Positions 1-9,049 of a stretch of 41,697 bases of DNA are shown piece after piece. The number at the start of each line of letters is the position of its first letter. The first letter of the stretch is position 1. The notes beneath the pieces were generated by a model. That model was given only the letters and a program-made list of their open reading frames with translations, had not been told where the DNA came from and did not search any database. The position numbers were made by a program, and so were the translations under genes. Source of the stretch: Actinomycetes bacterium (GTDB taxonomy: Bacteria; Actinomycetota; Acidimicrobiia; Acidimicrobiales; JAJZJN01); contig JAJZJN010000006.1 of the NCBI GenBank assembly GCA_021851165.1, forward strand, positions 1-41,697, read 5' to 3'.

Positions 1-667
1 GGATGACTCGGCCCGACTCGGCAAGGAGGTCTCCGTCGACGAGCATCATCCGGCCGATATAGGGACAGGACATGAGCAGATCCGGCGACCAGTCGGGCTT
101 CAGGCGAGGCTGATGGCATCCACCGGACTCGTCCAGCTCGTCCTCGTCGCTGTAGACGATCGGCGACACCGAGGCGACCGAGGCGAGCATGGCCAGAGCA
201 TCGACCTCCAGCTCGTCGTGCTGGCCCAGGATCCCCACCATGCCGCCCCTCCTGCCGGCCAGTGCGGCGGCGACAGCCTGGGCATCGCTCGTGCCCGGAT
301 CGCAGGATATGAAGCTGACCCGGTCTGCCATGGTAGTTCCCATGACCTGCGTGACAATGGTGTCTGCTTCGGGTCCGAGCGGGCCCACGGATGCAAGGCG
401 AAGCTCCCAGCTTCGATGTGACTGTGCGGCGAGAGATTCGAGGCAGCGCCTGAACCAGATGGGTTCGGGGTCTGCGATTACCGTCACGAGGCTCACCGAC
501 GTGTCGCTTTTCGTGGGTAGGGGCTCACTTTGGAGGCGCCGTCTACGATGCTCGGCGAGCCAGTGACGGTACCGGGCGAGGTCTGCCGCCGCGTCGGGCC
601 CAGGTGGATCCAATGTGCTCGCGGCAAACAGGATGCGGGCATCCTCGGGCGGAGCGAAGCTCGTCAT
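1..667 (-). CDS. Family 2 glycosyltransferase, 3' part cut off by window edge
   Basis: This frame is open from an ATG at 667 to the window edge, giving 222 codons with no stop. After about 55 variable residues, the stretch from residue 57 resembles the start of a GT-A domain (SVSLVTVIADPEPIWFRRC, then SLAAQSHRSWEL). Residues 171-177 (VYSDEDE) supply the acidic DxD-type nucleotide-sugar/metal site, followed by KPDWSPDLL at 190-198. That pairing is characteristic of GT2 enzymes of the rhamnosyl/O-antigen type. A purine-rich GGGAGAGG lies about 9 bases before the ATG. The protein probably transfers a sugar to a cell-surface glycan at the cytoplasmic face; the acceptor is unknown. It is divergent from the acetyltransferase gene at 789. 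Family is confident, specificity unknown. Confidence 0.85.
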   Translation of the reverse strand, partial: MTSFAPPEDARILFAASTLDPPGPDAAADLARYRHWLAEHRRRRLQSEPLPTKSDTSVSLVTVIADPEPIWFRRCLESLAAQSHRSWELRLASVGPLGPEADTIVTQVMGTTMADRVSFISCDPGTSDAQAVAAALAGRRGGMVGILGQHDELEVDALAMLASVASVSPIVYSDEDELDESGGCHQPRLKPDWSPDLLMSCPYIGRMMLVDGDLLAESGRVI

Positions 668-690
668 GGGCGGTACCTCTCCCTTCGACG

Positions 691-709
691 GGCGCCTTGG
701 CATGGCGCC
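691..709. other. Inverted repeat between divergent genes
   Basis: GGCGCC-TTGGCAT-GGCGCC forms a 6-bp stem with a 7-base loop in the 121-bp gap between the GT2 start (667) and the acetyltransferase start (789). It could be an operator or a 5'-UTR hairpin of the GT2 transcript. No factor can be named, and the rest of the gap shows nothing clear. Confidence 0.35.
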
Positions 710-788
710 GTTCTACCATCTCTGTCGTGGTTCTGGTCGATCATGTCCGTAGACGGCTCCTAAAGGGGCGATGCGAGGGGGTGGCCAG

Positions 789-1400
789 ATGAGTGCGCGC
801 CTGGCGAGAGTTGCTCCGATCGAGCTGGTAGGGCGGAGGGTGAGGCTGAGGAGCCTCTCGGAGTCGGACTACGACGCCTGGTACAGGGTCAGGTCGCGTT
901 GCAGGGAGTGGCTGGTTCCCTGGGAGCCGAGGCCGGCCGGAGCGCCTCATGTGGCGGAGGACCGCGCCAGCTTTGCGGTGCGCTGTCTCGCTCGCGAACG
1001 CGAGCGGCAGCTGGGTGGTGGGTACGGCTTCGGGATCTTCCTCGGGGACGCGCTGGTCGGCGAGGTGACGTTGTCGTCGATCCAGCGAGGACCCTTCCAG
1101 AACGCGTTCATCGGCTACTGGGTCGACCGCGAGATGGCGGGCAACGGGATTGCACCCGAAGCGGTCGTGGTCGTGCTGAGGTTCGCGTTCGAGGAACTTG
1201 GCTTGCACAGAGTCGAGATAGCCATCGTGCCGCGGAACCGCCCGAGCCTGCGCGTGGTAGAGAAGCTCGGCATCAGGGCGGAGGGAGTCGCCGTCCGCTT
1301 CCTGGAGATCAACGGCCGCTGGGAAGACCATGTGCGCTTCGCCATAACCGCCGAGGAGTGGGAGACGGCGGGAGGGCAGCTGGTGGAGCGCTGGACGTGA
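789..1400 (+). CDS. GNAT acetyltransferase, RimJ/RimL-like
   Basis: A 203-residue GNAT protein of the RimJ/RimL subgroup, which acetylates N-terminal or side-chain amines using acetyl-CoA. The fold can be followed from VRLRSLSESDYDAWY (residues 18-32), through the central strand FGIFLGDALVGEVTL, to motif A, IGYWVDREMAGNGIAPEA (108-125). The C-terminal signature N-S-VVEKLGIRAEG...INGRWEDHVRFA (150-185) is typical of the subgroup. The ATG at 789 is chosen over an in-frame codon at 771 because GAGGGGG lies 8-13 bases upstream of it. The gene converges on the epimerase-like gene ending at 1465. Its substrate cannot be read from sequence. Confidence 0.88.
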   Translation: MSARLARVAPIELVGRRVRLRSLSESDYDAWYRVRSRCREWLVPWEPRPAGAPHVAEDRASFAVRCLARERERQLGGGYGFGIFLGDALVGEVTLSSIQRGPFQNAFIGYWVDREMAGNGIAPEAVVVVLRFAFEELGLHRVEIAIVPRNRPSLRVVEKLGIRAEGVAVRFLEINGRWEDHVRFAITAEEWETAGGQLVERWT

Positions 1401-1464
1401 AAGTCGCGCGCTGGAAGACGGTGCATTGGCTCGGGAGGTCGGTAGGCCGCCTGCCGCTGCCCGG

Positions 1465-2532
1465 CTAGCTTGTCGTATCCTCGCCTACCTGCTTGAACGC
1501 GTTCACGACGGCCGGCGAGTGCCGGAAGAATTGCTCCACGTCCTGCTCGTAGGTGTACGACGACGGAGCCTTGCCCACGCTGCGCCGGAGCCTGAGGGCA
1601 CTGATGAAGCTGTGCACGGCTCCGGCTGTGGTGTAGCGGCAGGTGAAGCCCGCGTTCGAAAGCCTGGTGGTGTCGACGCCCCGGCCGAAGCGCATCAGGT
1701 CCTCGAGCTCGGTAGGGAGCTCGATGATGCCCATGCGCGCGAGAGGCTCCGCGAGCGCCGAGGTGCCGATGGCGGGAAGTGGCAGCGCCCGGGCTCCGCA
1801 CATGGCGATCACCTCGCTCCAGGGGAGCTTCCCGGACCCGGCAACGTTGTACAGCCCAGGTATGCGGTGGTGGGTCACGTGCTCCAGGCATCTGACCACA
1901 TCGGTTTCCTCGACGAACTGGACGAGCGGGTCGAAGCCCATGATCGAAGGGCACAGCGGGCGCGACAGGTTGCTCGTGATGGGAGTGATGATGTCGGGGC
2001 CGAGAACGTTGGCGAACCGGAGCAAGGTCACGATCGTGGCGGGGTTGTCCTCGGCGAAGTCCCTCACCAGGCCCTCGACGTCCAGGAGCGAACGCTCCAC
2101 CCGGGTTCGGGCAGGCTTCGATCGTGCGGTTTCCTCGCGGAACCACGACGGGTCGAGCTCGGTGGCTCCGTAGACCAAGGTGGAGGACTTGACCACGACC
2201 TGGCGAACCTGGCTACCGACCTGGCCGGCTGCGGCCAGCAGGTTCATGGTCCCGATGACGTTGATCTCGTTCATCGTGCGTGGGGAGACCTGCGTGGAGT
2301 CGGTCATCAGGAACGTGTGGACGATCGTGTCCACCTGGGTGGCCCGCACTATGCGCGACAGGATGGAGTAGGTCTGGTCAGCCCGGACGAACTCCGCACG
2401 CTCCAGGGGGACCCGTGGCTCGTGTGTGCCCATTCCGAGGATCATCTCTACGTCTGGGTCCGACTCGAGGGCCTGAGCCATCCTGCCGCCCCAGAAGGTG
2501 TCGAGGCCGGTGATGAGTACACGCCGGGCCAT
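1465..2532 (-). CDS. NAD-dependent epimerase/dehydratase-like SDR
   Basis: A 355-residue extended-SDR protein. The N-terminus MARRVLITGLDTFWGG carries a degenerate Rossmann nucleotide loop (TG at 8-9, GG at 15-16). TIVHTF, NVIGTMNLLAAA, VVKSSTLVYGA and TLLRFANVLGPD follow the order of epimerase/dehydratase families. I cannot find a normal YxxxK catalytic pair: the region after VYGA lacks the expected Tyr/Lys spacing. The protein may therefore bind a nucleotide cofactor without classical epimerase chemistry. The ATG at 2532 leaves 8 bases after the upstream acyltransferase stop; a TTG at 2553 would overlap it. From memory, mycobacteria carry a similar epimerase-like/acyltransferase pair (Rv0501/Rv0502), which supports a lipid-linked role. 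It is the last gene of the minus-strand envelope operon. Confidence 0.85.
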   Translation of the reverse strand: MARRVLITGLDTFWGGRMAQALESDPDVEMILGMGTHEPRVPLERAEFVRADQTYSILSRIVRATQVDTIVHTFLMTDSTQVSPRTMNEINVIGTMNLLAAAGQVGSQVRQVVVKSSTLVYGATELDPSWFREETARSKPARTRVERSLLDVEGLVRDFAEDNPATIVTLLRFANVLGPDIITPITSNLSRPLCPSIMGFDPLVQFVEETDVVRCLEHVTHHRIPGLYNVAGSGKLPWSEVIAMCGARALPLPAIGTSALAEPLARMGIIELPTELEDLMRFGRGVDTTRLSNAGFTCRYTTAGAVHSFISALRLRRSVGKAPSSYTYEQDVEQFFRHSPAVVNAFKQVGEDTTS

Positions 2533-2540
2533 GACGGGTC

Positions 2541-3413
2541 TCAGCCGAACCAAATGCTGCGCCGCTCGCGCAGCATGTCGTAGAGCGCCTCCTGCAGCGT
2601 GGTCCTGATCGATTCCGCCTCTTCCATGACCCTGCTCTTGGAGTAGCGCTCCTGGCCGCTTGGAACGTCGAACCTGACCGGGTCCAAGACCCGCAGCTTG
2701 AACTTGACAGGAAAGTACAGGACTGCCCCGAGCGGTCCGAAGGCGAGGAGGTTCGCCGTGACCGGGAAGTAGGGCACGCCCAGGACCTTGGCTACCCTCG
2801 GCAGGCGGGTGATGATCGGCATCGACTCCTCTGCTCCCACCACCGCTATAGGCACGATGGGTATGCCGGCTCGCATCGCTATCTCGACGAATCCTCCCCG
2901 GCCGAAGCGCCGGAGACGGTACCTATCGGCGTAACTCTTCGACGGCCCCTTCGTTCCCTCGGGGAACACGAGCACCAGCTGGCCCTGGTCCCGGAGGAGC
3001 CTGAGGGCGTTGTCGGGGTGAGCTGTGACCCCGCCCACGCGCGACCACATGGTGCCGACGAACGGTATCCGGCGGAAGAAGTAGTCGGCCAGGCCGTAGA
3101 CGGGCCGGCCCAGCTCCTCCTCGATGCCGTGGATGATTACGGGTGCGTCGGATGGGATGGCACCTGCATGGTTGGCGACCAGCAGGGCCCCGCCTTGGCT
3201 CGGGATCTTCTCGAGGCCTTCCCACTCGACGCGGAACCAGTAGCGATAGAACGGCGAGAAGGCGGCCCTGGCAATGGAGCGCATGTGCTCGGATCGGCCC
3301 CACTCGTCGACGTCCGACAGCCGGATGTCGGAGCTCTCCGGCTCGTCTCGGCGTGCCAGGGGGACGAGTGACGCTATGGTCGCCTGCTCGGTGGATTTCC
3401 TGCTTGCCGCCAC
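2541..3413 (-). CDS. PlsC-like lysophospholipid acyltransferase family protein
   Basis: A 290-residue glycerolipid acyltransferase (LPLAT/PlsC superfamily). Block I, NHAGAIPSD (residues 81-89), holds the catalytic His and Asp in the wider spacing seen in the DGAT-like actinobacterial branch. Block III is FPEGTKG (150-156), and IPIVPIAVVGAEE (about 185-197) is the substrate-binding block. The reaction is acyl transfer from acyl-CoA or acyl-ACP to a lysolipid or glycolipid hydroxyl at the inner membrane face. The start is GTG at 3413 with only a weak upstream purine stretch. It lies 54 bases after the condensation-fold protein and 8 before the epimerase-like gene. Two acyltransferases next to glycosyltransferases suggest acylation of a glycolipid; that is inference. 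Confidence 0.88.
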   Translation of the reverse strand: MAASRKSTEQATIASLVPLARRDEPESSDIRLSDVDEWGRSEHMRSIARAAFSPFYRYWFRVEWEGLEKIPSQGGALLVANHAGAIPSDAPVIIHGIEEELGRPVYGLADYFFRRIPFVGTMWSRVGGVTAHPDNALRLLRDQGQLVLVFPEGTKGPSKSYADRYRLRRFGRGGFVEIAMRAGIPIVPIAVVGAEESMPIITRLPRVAKVLGVPYFPVTANLLAFGPLGAVLYFPVKFKLRVLDPVRFDVPSGQERYSKSRVMEEAESIRTTLQEALYDMLRERRSIWFG

Positions 3414-3467
3414 GATCCCGATGGTACTGCCTAGGGAAGCCCGGTGCCCGCCTGTCCCCGCGTTGCT

Positions 3468-4565
3468 TCAAAGGAGTGCTATCGCATCGTGCAGCAGATG
3501 AGTCGCGTCCTCGGTCGACAAGTGCTGTGCCCGCAAGGTCAACGTGGAGCCTGCCGAAGCCACCCTGACGGCGCCGAAGGCCACTGCAGAGCGGCCGCGG
3601 GCCACAGGATAGATCTCGAGCGAAGTGACTCCGGCAAGCTCTATCCGGCCGAAGTTGGAAAGCAGGATAGTGTCGGACAGGCGACCTGCGACAGGTGCGA
3701 GCAGGCGGATGGCCCTGGGAGCATGGACTATCTCCCAGGGTTCCTCGGGAGCTCGCAGGGCCGCCTCCACGGCGGTGGCGACCGGCTCACCCTGGTGTAG
3801 GTCGATCCTGCGGTATGACGCCACGCCGACCCCGTCGTCCAGCTCAGCCACGCTGAGGGAGATCCCGATCCGTCTGAGCGGTTGGCCTGAGCGAAGGTTG
3901 TGGGAGGTGACCGCTGCCACCAAAGCCTGCGGGAGCCTGCCGGTGCTCCCCCGGCCAATCGGTGGCAACGCTGCATGCACGAAGGTGTCACCGGCGGGTT
4001 CGGTGGGCGACGGCGCCACAGGGTCGGCAGGCCATAGCAGGCGGCGAAAGCTCGCCCATGGCGGAACGCTCCGGCGCTGGAGGACCCGCCGTGGTGCGAT
4101 GGGTCTGGGGGGCAGGCCCGATAGGAGCTTGAACATGCCCATCACGCTCGCTCCGTCGATGGCGGCATGGTGGGGGACGACTGTGAGCCATTTGCCCGAC
4201 TCGTGGGCGAGCAGGCGCAGGGGAGGCTCGCAGGCCAGGTTGAACGGCCTCATTATGGTGGGAGGGATCGGTTGGTCGTCCGCCGAGATCGAGGCCTTGC
4301 CGGGAGTGCCGGGGTACCACGTGACGCCGCGGAGCCTGGCACCTGCCACTGGATAGGCGGCGTGGAGCTGCGTCACGCGCTCGCCGAGGAGCTCCTGGAG
4401 CAGGCCCGGGTCTCCGCCGGCGAGTGGCGGATCGAAACGCATGACGCCGGCACCCGCCCATGTGGTCTGCCTGTCGGGGTGCCGGAGCATGTGCAAGGCG
4501 GTGGGCCGCACCGGTGCCGGAAGTCGTTCTCCGACGGGGTCATGCCATTGGTCGCTCTCCACCAT
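3468..4565 (-). CDS. Condensation-fold (CoA-dependent acyltransferase superfamily) protein
   Basis: A 365-residue protein of the chloramphenicol-acetyltransferase/NRPS condensation superfamily. The hallmark HHxxxDG is present as HHAAIDG at residues 132-138. LLSNFGRI (about residue 300) matches the second conserved block near the channel. Overall length and the early segment resemble PapA-type or wax-ester-synthase-like acyltransferases, but the match is distant. It should transfer an acyl group from a CoA or carrier thioester to an alcohol. It sits only 6 bases downstream of the AftD stop and upstream of the PlsC-like gene, so it is probably co-transcribed and may acylate the same glycan or glycolipid. 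The ATG at 4565 is the only reasonable start. Superfamily is fairly firm; function is open. Confidence 0.75.
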   Translation of the reverse strand: MVESDQWHDPVGERLPAPVRPTALHMLRHPDRQTTWAGAGVMRFDPPLAGGDPGLLQELLGERVTQLHAAYPVAGARLRGVTWYPGTPGKASISADDQPIPPTIMRPFNLACEPPLRLLAHESGKWLTVVPHHAAIDGASVMGMFKLLSGLPPRPIAPRRVLQRRSVPPWASFRRLLWPADPVAPSPTEPAGDTFVHAALPPIGRGSTGRLPQALVAAVTSHNLRSGQPLRRIGISLSVAELDDGVGVASYRRIDLHQGEPVATAVEAALRAPEEPWEIVHAPRAIRLLAPVAGRLSDTILLSNFGRIELAGVTSLEIYPVARGRSAVAFGAVRVASAGSTLTLRAQHLSTEDATHLLHDAIALL

Positions 4566-4571
4566 GCGAGG

Positions 4572-7500
4572 CTAGCCTCCCCTACTTGGGGGGGCTGCCG
4601 GTTGGGACCGTCCCCGGGCGTGTCGCAGCAAGTGCCGGAGCCGGGGCAGGCCTGGCACCGACGCGGCGACGACGGCGATCAGCGCCGTGCCGGCTAGGAG
4701 CTGGGCACTGTAGCTCAGTGCGCCGAACCAGGCGTCCCACAGCGTTCCGGGGCGTACTGCCATCATCACCCCTGCCAGTAGCATCGTCCCCCCGGCAATC
4801 CACGGGAGCGGCTCTGCGGACCGCTCCGAGTCGAGCGACACCGTCCCGCCGGTGCCGAGGATCCTGTACTCGCGGCGGCGCTGCCGACGGAATGCAAGCA
4901 GCACGACTGGGACTAGGGCCACGAGCGGGCCGCCTAGGAGGAACATTCCCATGGTGAGTGCCGCGGCACCGAGCACGCCCGAGGGGAGGCGGCGCCTGGG
5001 GTGGGTATCCATGGCGGGCACGGGGATGCCGCCTGGCTTGCGCCGTTGCCACGGTGGCCTACGTCGTGGCGGCCACAGCGCCCATGCCACGAGGGCCAGC
5101 GCGAGCAACAGCCCTACCAGGAGCGCGAGGCGGAATGCTCCGGCAGGGGCGTAGTAGAGCCTGACGGTCTCCGGGGATGCCGATGGGGGGAGCATCCATC
5201 CCTGTTGCCAGCCGTCCAGGCGGACCGGGTGCAGCGTAAGGCCGCCAGCGGTGGCTGCCCAGCCGGAGTTGTAGTTCTGGCGGACGTCGAGGATGGCCGC
5301 CCTGCCCGGGCCCACAGTGAGGGTGCGGGACTGCCCGGCCCAAGTGTCGATCCGCACCGTGCGCGGGGGGCGTGTGCCAGTGCCCGATGTGCCAGTGCCC
5401 GATGTGCCAGTGCCCGATGTGCCAGTGCCCGATGTGCCAGTGCCCGATGTGTGGGGTATGGGGGCTCCAGCGAGGGTGAGGCTCGTAACCTTCATCCCGT
5501 AGCCGGCGTCGAGCGCGTCGATGCGGTTCTGCCCTGCCTGGAGGGTGAGGGTGCTGCCCGTTGGTCCGCAGAGTCGAAGGGGCATCGGTGCAAGGGAATA
5601 GATGTCGCCCATGGTGCCGTGTACCGACGTCGGCACGGTCACCCCGTTCACCGACAGGGGCGGTCCCGACCCGCATGGCAGGCTGAACGGAGCGCTAAGG
5701 CTGAACGGTGTTATCGGGAGCTTTGAAAGCGCCGGGAAGGTCAGCTCCGACAGCCCGACAGGGGTGGCCATCAGGTGCCCGGTCAGGATGTCCAGGGTCG
5801 GAAGGGCACGGATTTTCGGGAAGGTGATCACCACCCTGTGGGCTGCCAGGGGGGCGAAGCGAAGCAGGCCGCCACCTGCTGGAACTGCCACGAGCCTGCT
5901 GGCTGTGCCTGAGCGGATGAGCAGCTGCTCGGGAGCCGACGCGGCCGGGTCGGTGGCTACGTCGACGGAGTCCAGCACGTGAGTACCGGGCCAGGACATC
6001 GTGACCGCCGGGTGGGGGTCGCCCGATCCGGCCCACCAGGAGGTGAGTGTGGCGCCGTCCACGAGGTTCTGGGGGCGAAACAGCGGCAGGTCGGCGAACG
6101 TCGAGGTGGCGCTTACCTTGAGCGGGCTGTTCCCGGCGACGAGAGCGAGCAGGCCGGGACCCGGACGTGGCGTGACGGTAGCGGTCACGTGGAACGACGC
6201 CCTGGCCGGCACGGTGAAGATCCTCGACATGTGAGGCTCGTCGTCCGGCGGGCGGAGGTACTCGAAGGGATTCGGGATGGGCGACGAGAAGAAGTAGGTG
6301 GGTGCCGGGGCCCCAGGGGCGGCCGCGGCGCCGCCGTCGTCAGGCAGCTTCCAGGACTCGGAGACCTTGACGCCCGGGATGCCGATGTGAGCGAAGCCAG
6401 GCCCGGTGTCGCTTCCGGCAATTGCTGCCTTGTCGAAGGCGGTGATAGTGACGCGCAGCCGTGTGGTCGGGCCCGGTGGGGTGGGAATGGTCTGGAGACG
6501 CTGGCGCGGCACGAGGCTGCTCGTGAGCGATCCACGGTCCGTCGTGACGCGCACCTGGGTGACCACCGGACGCCATGGCCCGTCGTCCAGGGGCTCTATG
6601 GATATGTGGTCTACGGGTACCGGGTGGTCGAAGGTTATCTGTATCCAGGGATCTGGGACGTTGGTGGCGGATGCCGCCCAGGCCGCCGATTCGGGATGGG
6701 AGAGGAATGCCCCGAGGGGCTGGTAGCCCGGCAGGCGGTCGATGGGGGTGCCGTACGACGAGGACGTGACGGAGGCGGCGCCGTGGAGCACTGCGACGGT
6801 CTCGTGGGAGGCGCCCGGAACCACCTCCCATTGAGTCGGGCGTGAGGGCTTGGTACCGCCGGTAGTCCCGGCATTGGTCGGGGCCATCTCACGGGAGGTG
6901 AGCACGTAGGATGCATCGTCGTAGAGCTGGCCGAAGTTGATGTCGCGGCGTTGCTCGGTGTCTGCGACCACCCATGTCGGATGGGGGAACTTCGGGCCGA
7001 GCGGATCGCCGGCCAGGGCAGTGGCCTCGCCGCCGAGGTCGCCCGCTCCCGCCATGGCGAGCAGGGCCTGTGGGCCACCGGTCACGACCACCCCATGGCC
7101 GGCCGGGTAGGTGGTCACCGCGGGAACGCTCCCGTCCACCTTGTAGATCTCGATCGATCGGAGGCGGCTGGTCGACACCGTCGGGCTGAAGTCGATGCCC
7201 GCGGAGGCTCCCGCATCGGGTTGGGCGATCACGGGGCCGAAGCGGGCTACCCGGGTTATCCCGGGCTCCTGGGCCAGTATGGAGCGGATCACGGTTGGAG
7301 GGGGGCTCGCTACGAGGAGGGGGTTCAGGTCGTTCTCCACGAAGAGGTACTTGACGCCGCCTCGCGCAAGGTACGCGGCGAGTCCCGGCGTCGGCTCCCC
7401 TGCGGTCAGGGCCGTGTCGACGGCGTCCATGTACATGGTGTTGCCCACGGAGCCCAACGGAACGATGTTGCGCACTGCCCAGGGGACCTTCGAGAGTGGC

Positions 7501-9014
7501 TCCAGTGGCTGGTCGTCGGTTACTCCCCAGGTGAACCTGGCAAATGACTCACCAGGGATCACGAGTGTGGTGTCGTGTCCCCCGTGGGCGTTCAACCAGT
7601 CGATGGCCTGTGTCCAATACGATGGCAGCTTGCGGAACGACCCATCCGGGTACACCTTGCCTGTGAGCAGCGGCAGGCTTGCCACCAGCACGACCGCCAG
7701 GGCGCACATGTAGCCCGCTCGCCTGAGCCAGAGAGTGGGTAGCGCGGTCCGCGGCATCCGCACGGCGCCGAGCCCGTGGGCGAGCCCCAGGGCGATCGAG
7801 AGGGTGACGAGCGGCTCGAACTTGTTCACGTTGCGGAACGGGGCCAGAGGGCCGACGAGCAGAGCATGGACGATATGTGCCGCAGGGGAGCCGAGGTGTC
7901 CCCAGTAGCCGATGGAGGCGGCCAGCATCCCGACGAACAGGGTCACCACCACGAACACGCGCTCGGGCATGTCACGGCGTGCGATGCCATAGAGGCCCAT
8001 GGCTGCCACCGCGGCGGTGGCGACTATGACCGGTGAGAAGTTCTCTATCATCCACCCGGCCGGGGTCCACAGGCCGTGGATCGCTATGAGCGACATCCAC
8101 AGTCCTGCCCCGCGCAGGATCTCGGGCAGCGAGGTCCATTCCGTGGTGGTGCGGGCCGACTCGGTGTACTTGAGGAAGTCGAGACCGTACTTCCCCTGGA
8201 ACAGAAGCGCCATTACGAACCATGCCGTGGCGAGCACGACAGCCACCAGCCACCATGCCACCATGTGGTTGCGCTCACGGCTGCGTCTTCGGGTGAGCAT
8301 CCACAGCATTGGCATGGGAAGCACCGCCATGGTGGCGGTGGCGTTGACTCCACCCATGCCGAGCACCGCCAGGCCGGAGAGAGCGACTGCTCGCATAGGC
8401 GCGGTCTTGCCGTGGTAAGCACGCACCAGCGGAAGCACTGCCCACGGCAGGAGGGCCTCAGGGATGAGCCCAGCGGAGGCCATGGCGGCAGCCAGGACGA
8501 ACGGCGAGCATGCGTACGCGAACGCCGCCAGCAAGCGCGTGTAGCGAGTGCCTATGTCCAGCTCCTCGGCAAGCTTCAGAACTCCCCAGAGCGCTCCTAG
8601 CAGCAGCAGCGACAGCCATGCTCGCTGGGTGATCCATGCCGGGACCCCCAGGACATGCCCGAGCAGGTAGAACGGTCCCATCGGGAACAGGTAACCGTCG
8701 GCCTGGTTCTGGACCTGGCCGAATGTGGAGCGGTAGTCCCACAGCTTCGTCGCGAACGAGAGGAACCGGGCGGGGTCGATCGCGAGGTCGAGCTTGGTGT
8801 CGACAACGATGCGCCCGGCAGCCTGAGAGAACGCTGCTATCGCGATTCCCAGGCTCGCCATCAGCTCCAGGGCACGGCGATTCCAGAGTGTCTGGCGTCT
8901 GATCCTGCGATGGCTGCTGGATCGCCGGCTTGCCGTGCGACGGGCAGCGTCGTCCCCGGCCTGCCGTGGGGAGGTGCCCGGCGCGCCACGAGGTGTGGAG
9001 AGGATAGTCGTCAA
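4572..9014 (-). CDS. aftD: AftD-like alpha-(1->3)-arabinofuranosyltransferase
   Basis: A GT-C membrane glycosyltransferase of about 1480 residues, matching AftD, which adds arabinofuranose from decaprenyl-phosphoryl-arabinose to arabinogalactan/LAM in mycobacteria. The N-terminal third holds many membrane segments and the signature DTKLDL...FGQVQNQADGYLFPMGPF, with the likely catalytic Asp in the first periplasmic loop. The middle has two discoidin-like carbohydrate-binding modules (DPWIQITFDHPVPVDHISIEPL and the NLVDGATLTSWWAGSG region). The C-terminal part has QNYNSGWAA...DGWQQGW and about four more membrane helices. The frame stays open to 9308, but that would overlap the upstream gene by 259 bases. 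TTG at 9014, 35 bases after that gene's stop with AAGG upstream, is the better start. A five-residue repeat (GTGTS) interrupts it at about residues 1188-1214. Confidence 0.88.
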   Translation of the reverse strand: MTTILSTPRGAPGTSPRQAGDDAARRTASRRSSSHRRIRRQTLWNRRALELMASLGIAIAAFSQAAGRIVVDTKLDLAIDPARFLSFATKLWDYRSTFGQVQNQADGYLFPMGPFYLLGHVLGVPAWITQRAWLSLLLLGALWGVLKLAEELDIGTRYTRLLAAFAYACSPFVLAAAMASAGLIPEALLPWAVLPLVRAYHGKTAPMRAVALSGLAVLGMGGVNATATMAVLPMPMLWMLTRRRSRERNHMVAWWLVAVVLATAWFVMALLFQGKYGLDFLKYTESARTTTEWTSLPEILRGAGLWMSLIAIHGLWTPAGWMIENFSPVIVATAAVAAMGLYGIARRDMPERVFVVVTLFVGMLAASIGYWGHLGSPAAHIVHALLVGPLAPFRNVNKFEPLVTLSIALGLAHGLGAVRMPRTALPTLWLRRAGYMCALAVVLVASLPLLTGKVYPDGSFRKLPSYWTQAIDWLNAHGGHDTTLVIPGESFARFTWGVTDDQPLEPLSKVPWAVRNIVPLGSVGNTMYMDAVDTALTAGEPTPGLAAYLARGGVKYLFVENDLNPLLVASPPPTVIRSILAQEPGITRVARFGPVIAQPDAGASAGIDFSPTVSTSRLRSIEIYKVDGSVPAVTTYPAGHGVVVTGGPQALLAMAGAGDLGGEATALAGDPLGPKFPHPTWVVADTEQRRDINFGQLYDDASYVLTSREMAPTNAGTTGGTKPSRPTQWEVVPGASHETVAVLHGAASVTSSSYGTPIDRLPGYQPLGAFLSHPESAAWAASATNVPDPWIQITFDHPVPVDHISIEPLDDGPWRPVVTQVRVTTDRGSLTSSLVPRQRLQTIPTPPGPTTRLRVTITAFDKAAIAGSDTGPGFAHIGIPGVKVSESWKLPDDGGAAAAPGAPAPTYFFSSPIPNPFEYLRPPDDEPHMSRIFTVPARASFHVTATVTPRPGPGLLALVAGNSPLKVSATSTFADLPLFRPQNLVDGATLTSWWAGSGDPHPAVTMSWPGTHVLDSVDVATDPAASAPEQLLIRSGTASRLVAVPAGGGLLRFAPLAAHRVVITFPKIRALPTLDILTGHLMATPVGLSELTFPALSKLPITPFSLSAPFSLPCGSGPPLSVNGVTVPTSVHGTMGDIYSLAPMPLRLCGPTGSTLTLQAGQNRIDALDAGYGMKVTSLTLAGAPIPHTSGTGTSGTGTSGTGTSGTGTSGTGTRPPRTVRIDTWAGQSRTLTVGPGRAAILDVRQNYNSGWAATAGGLTLHPVRLDGWQQGWMLPPSASPETVRLYYAPAGAFRLALLVGLLLALALVAWALWPPRRRPPWQRRKPGGIPVPAMDTHPRRRLPSGVLGAAALTMGMFLLGGPLVALVPVVLLAFRRQRRREYRILGTGGTVSLDSERSAEPLPWIAGGTMLLAGVMMAVRPGTLWDAWFGALSYSAQLLAGTALIAVVAASVPGLPRLRHLLRHARGRSQPAAPPSRGG
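5371..5451 (-). repeat. 15-bp tandem repeat inside aftD
   Basis: About five copies of a 15-bp unit (plus-strand form GATGTGCCAGTGCCC; first copy starts with C) run from 5371 to 5445 and fade into a partial copy. On the coding strand they read SGTGT repeated, between the strand ending APIPHT and the one starting RTVRIDTW. The copies are nearly identical, which points to recent expansion by slippage or recombination. Read on the coding strand from another point, the unit is TGGCACATCGGGCAC, close to the units in alr, tsaB and glmS. Confidence 0.95.
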
Positions 9015-9049
9015 CAGCCCTGCCTTGTCCGAAGTCCCTGGCCCTCGTC

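Noticed and set aside
1426-2583. 385-codon open frame on the plus strand
   Set aside because: Opposite the epimerase-like gene, whose protein matches a known fold; the plus-strand product does not.
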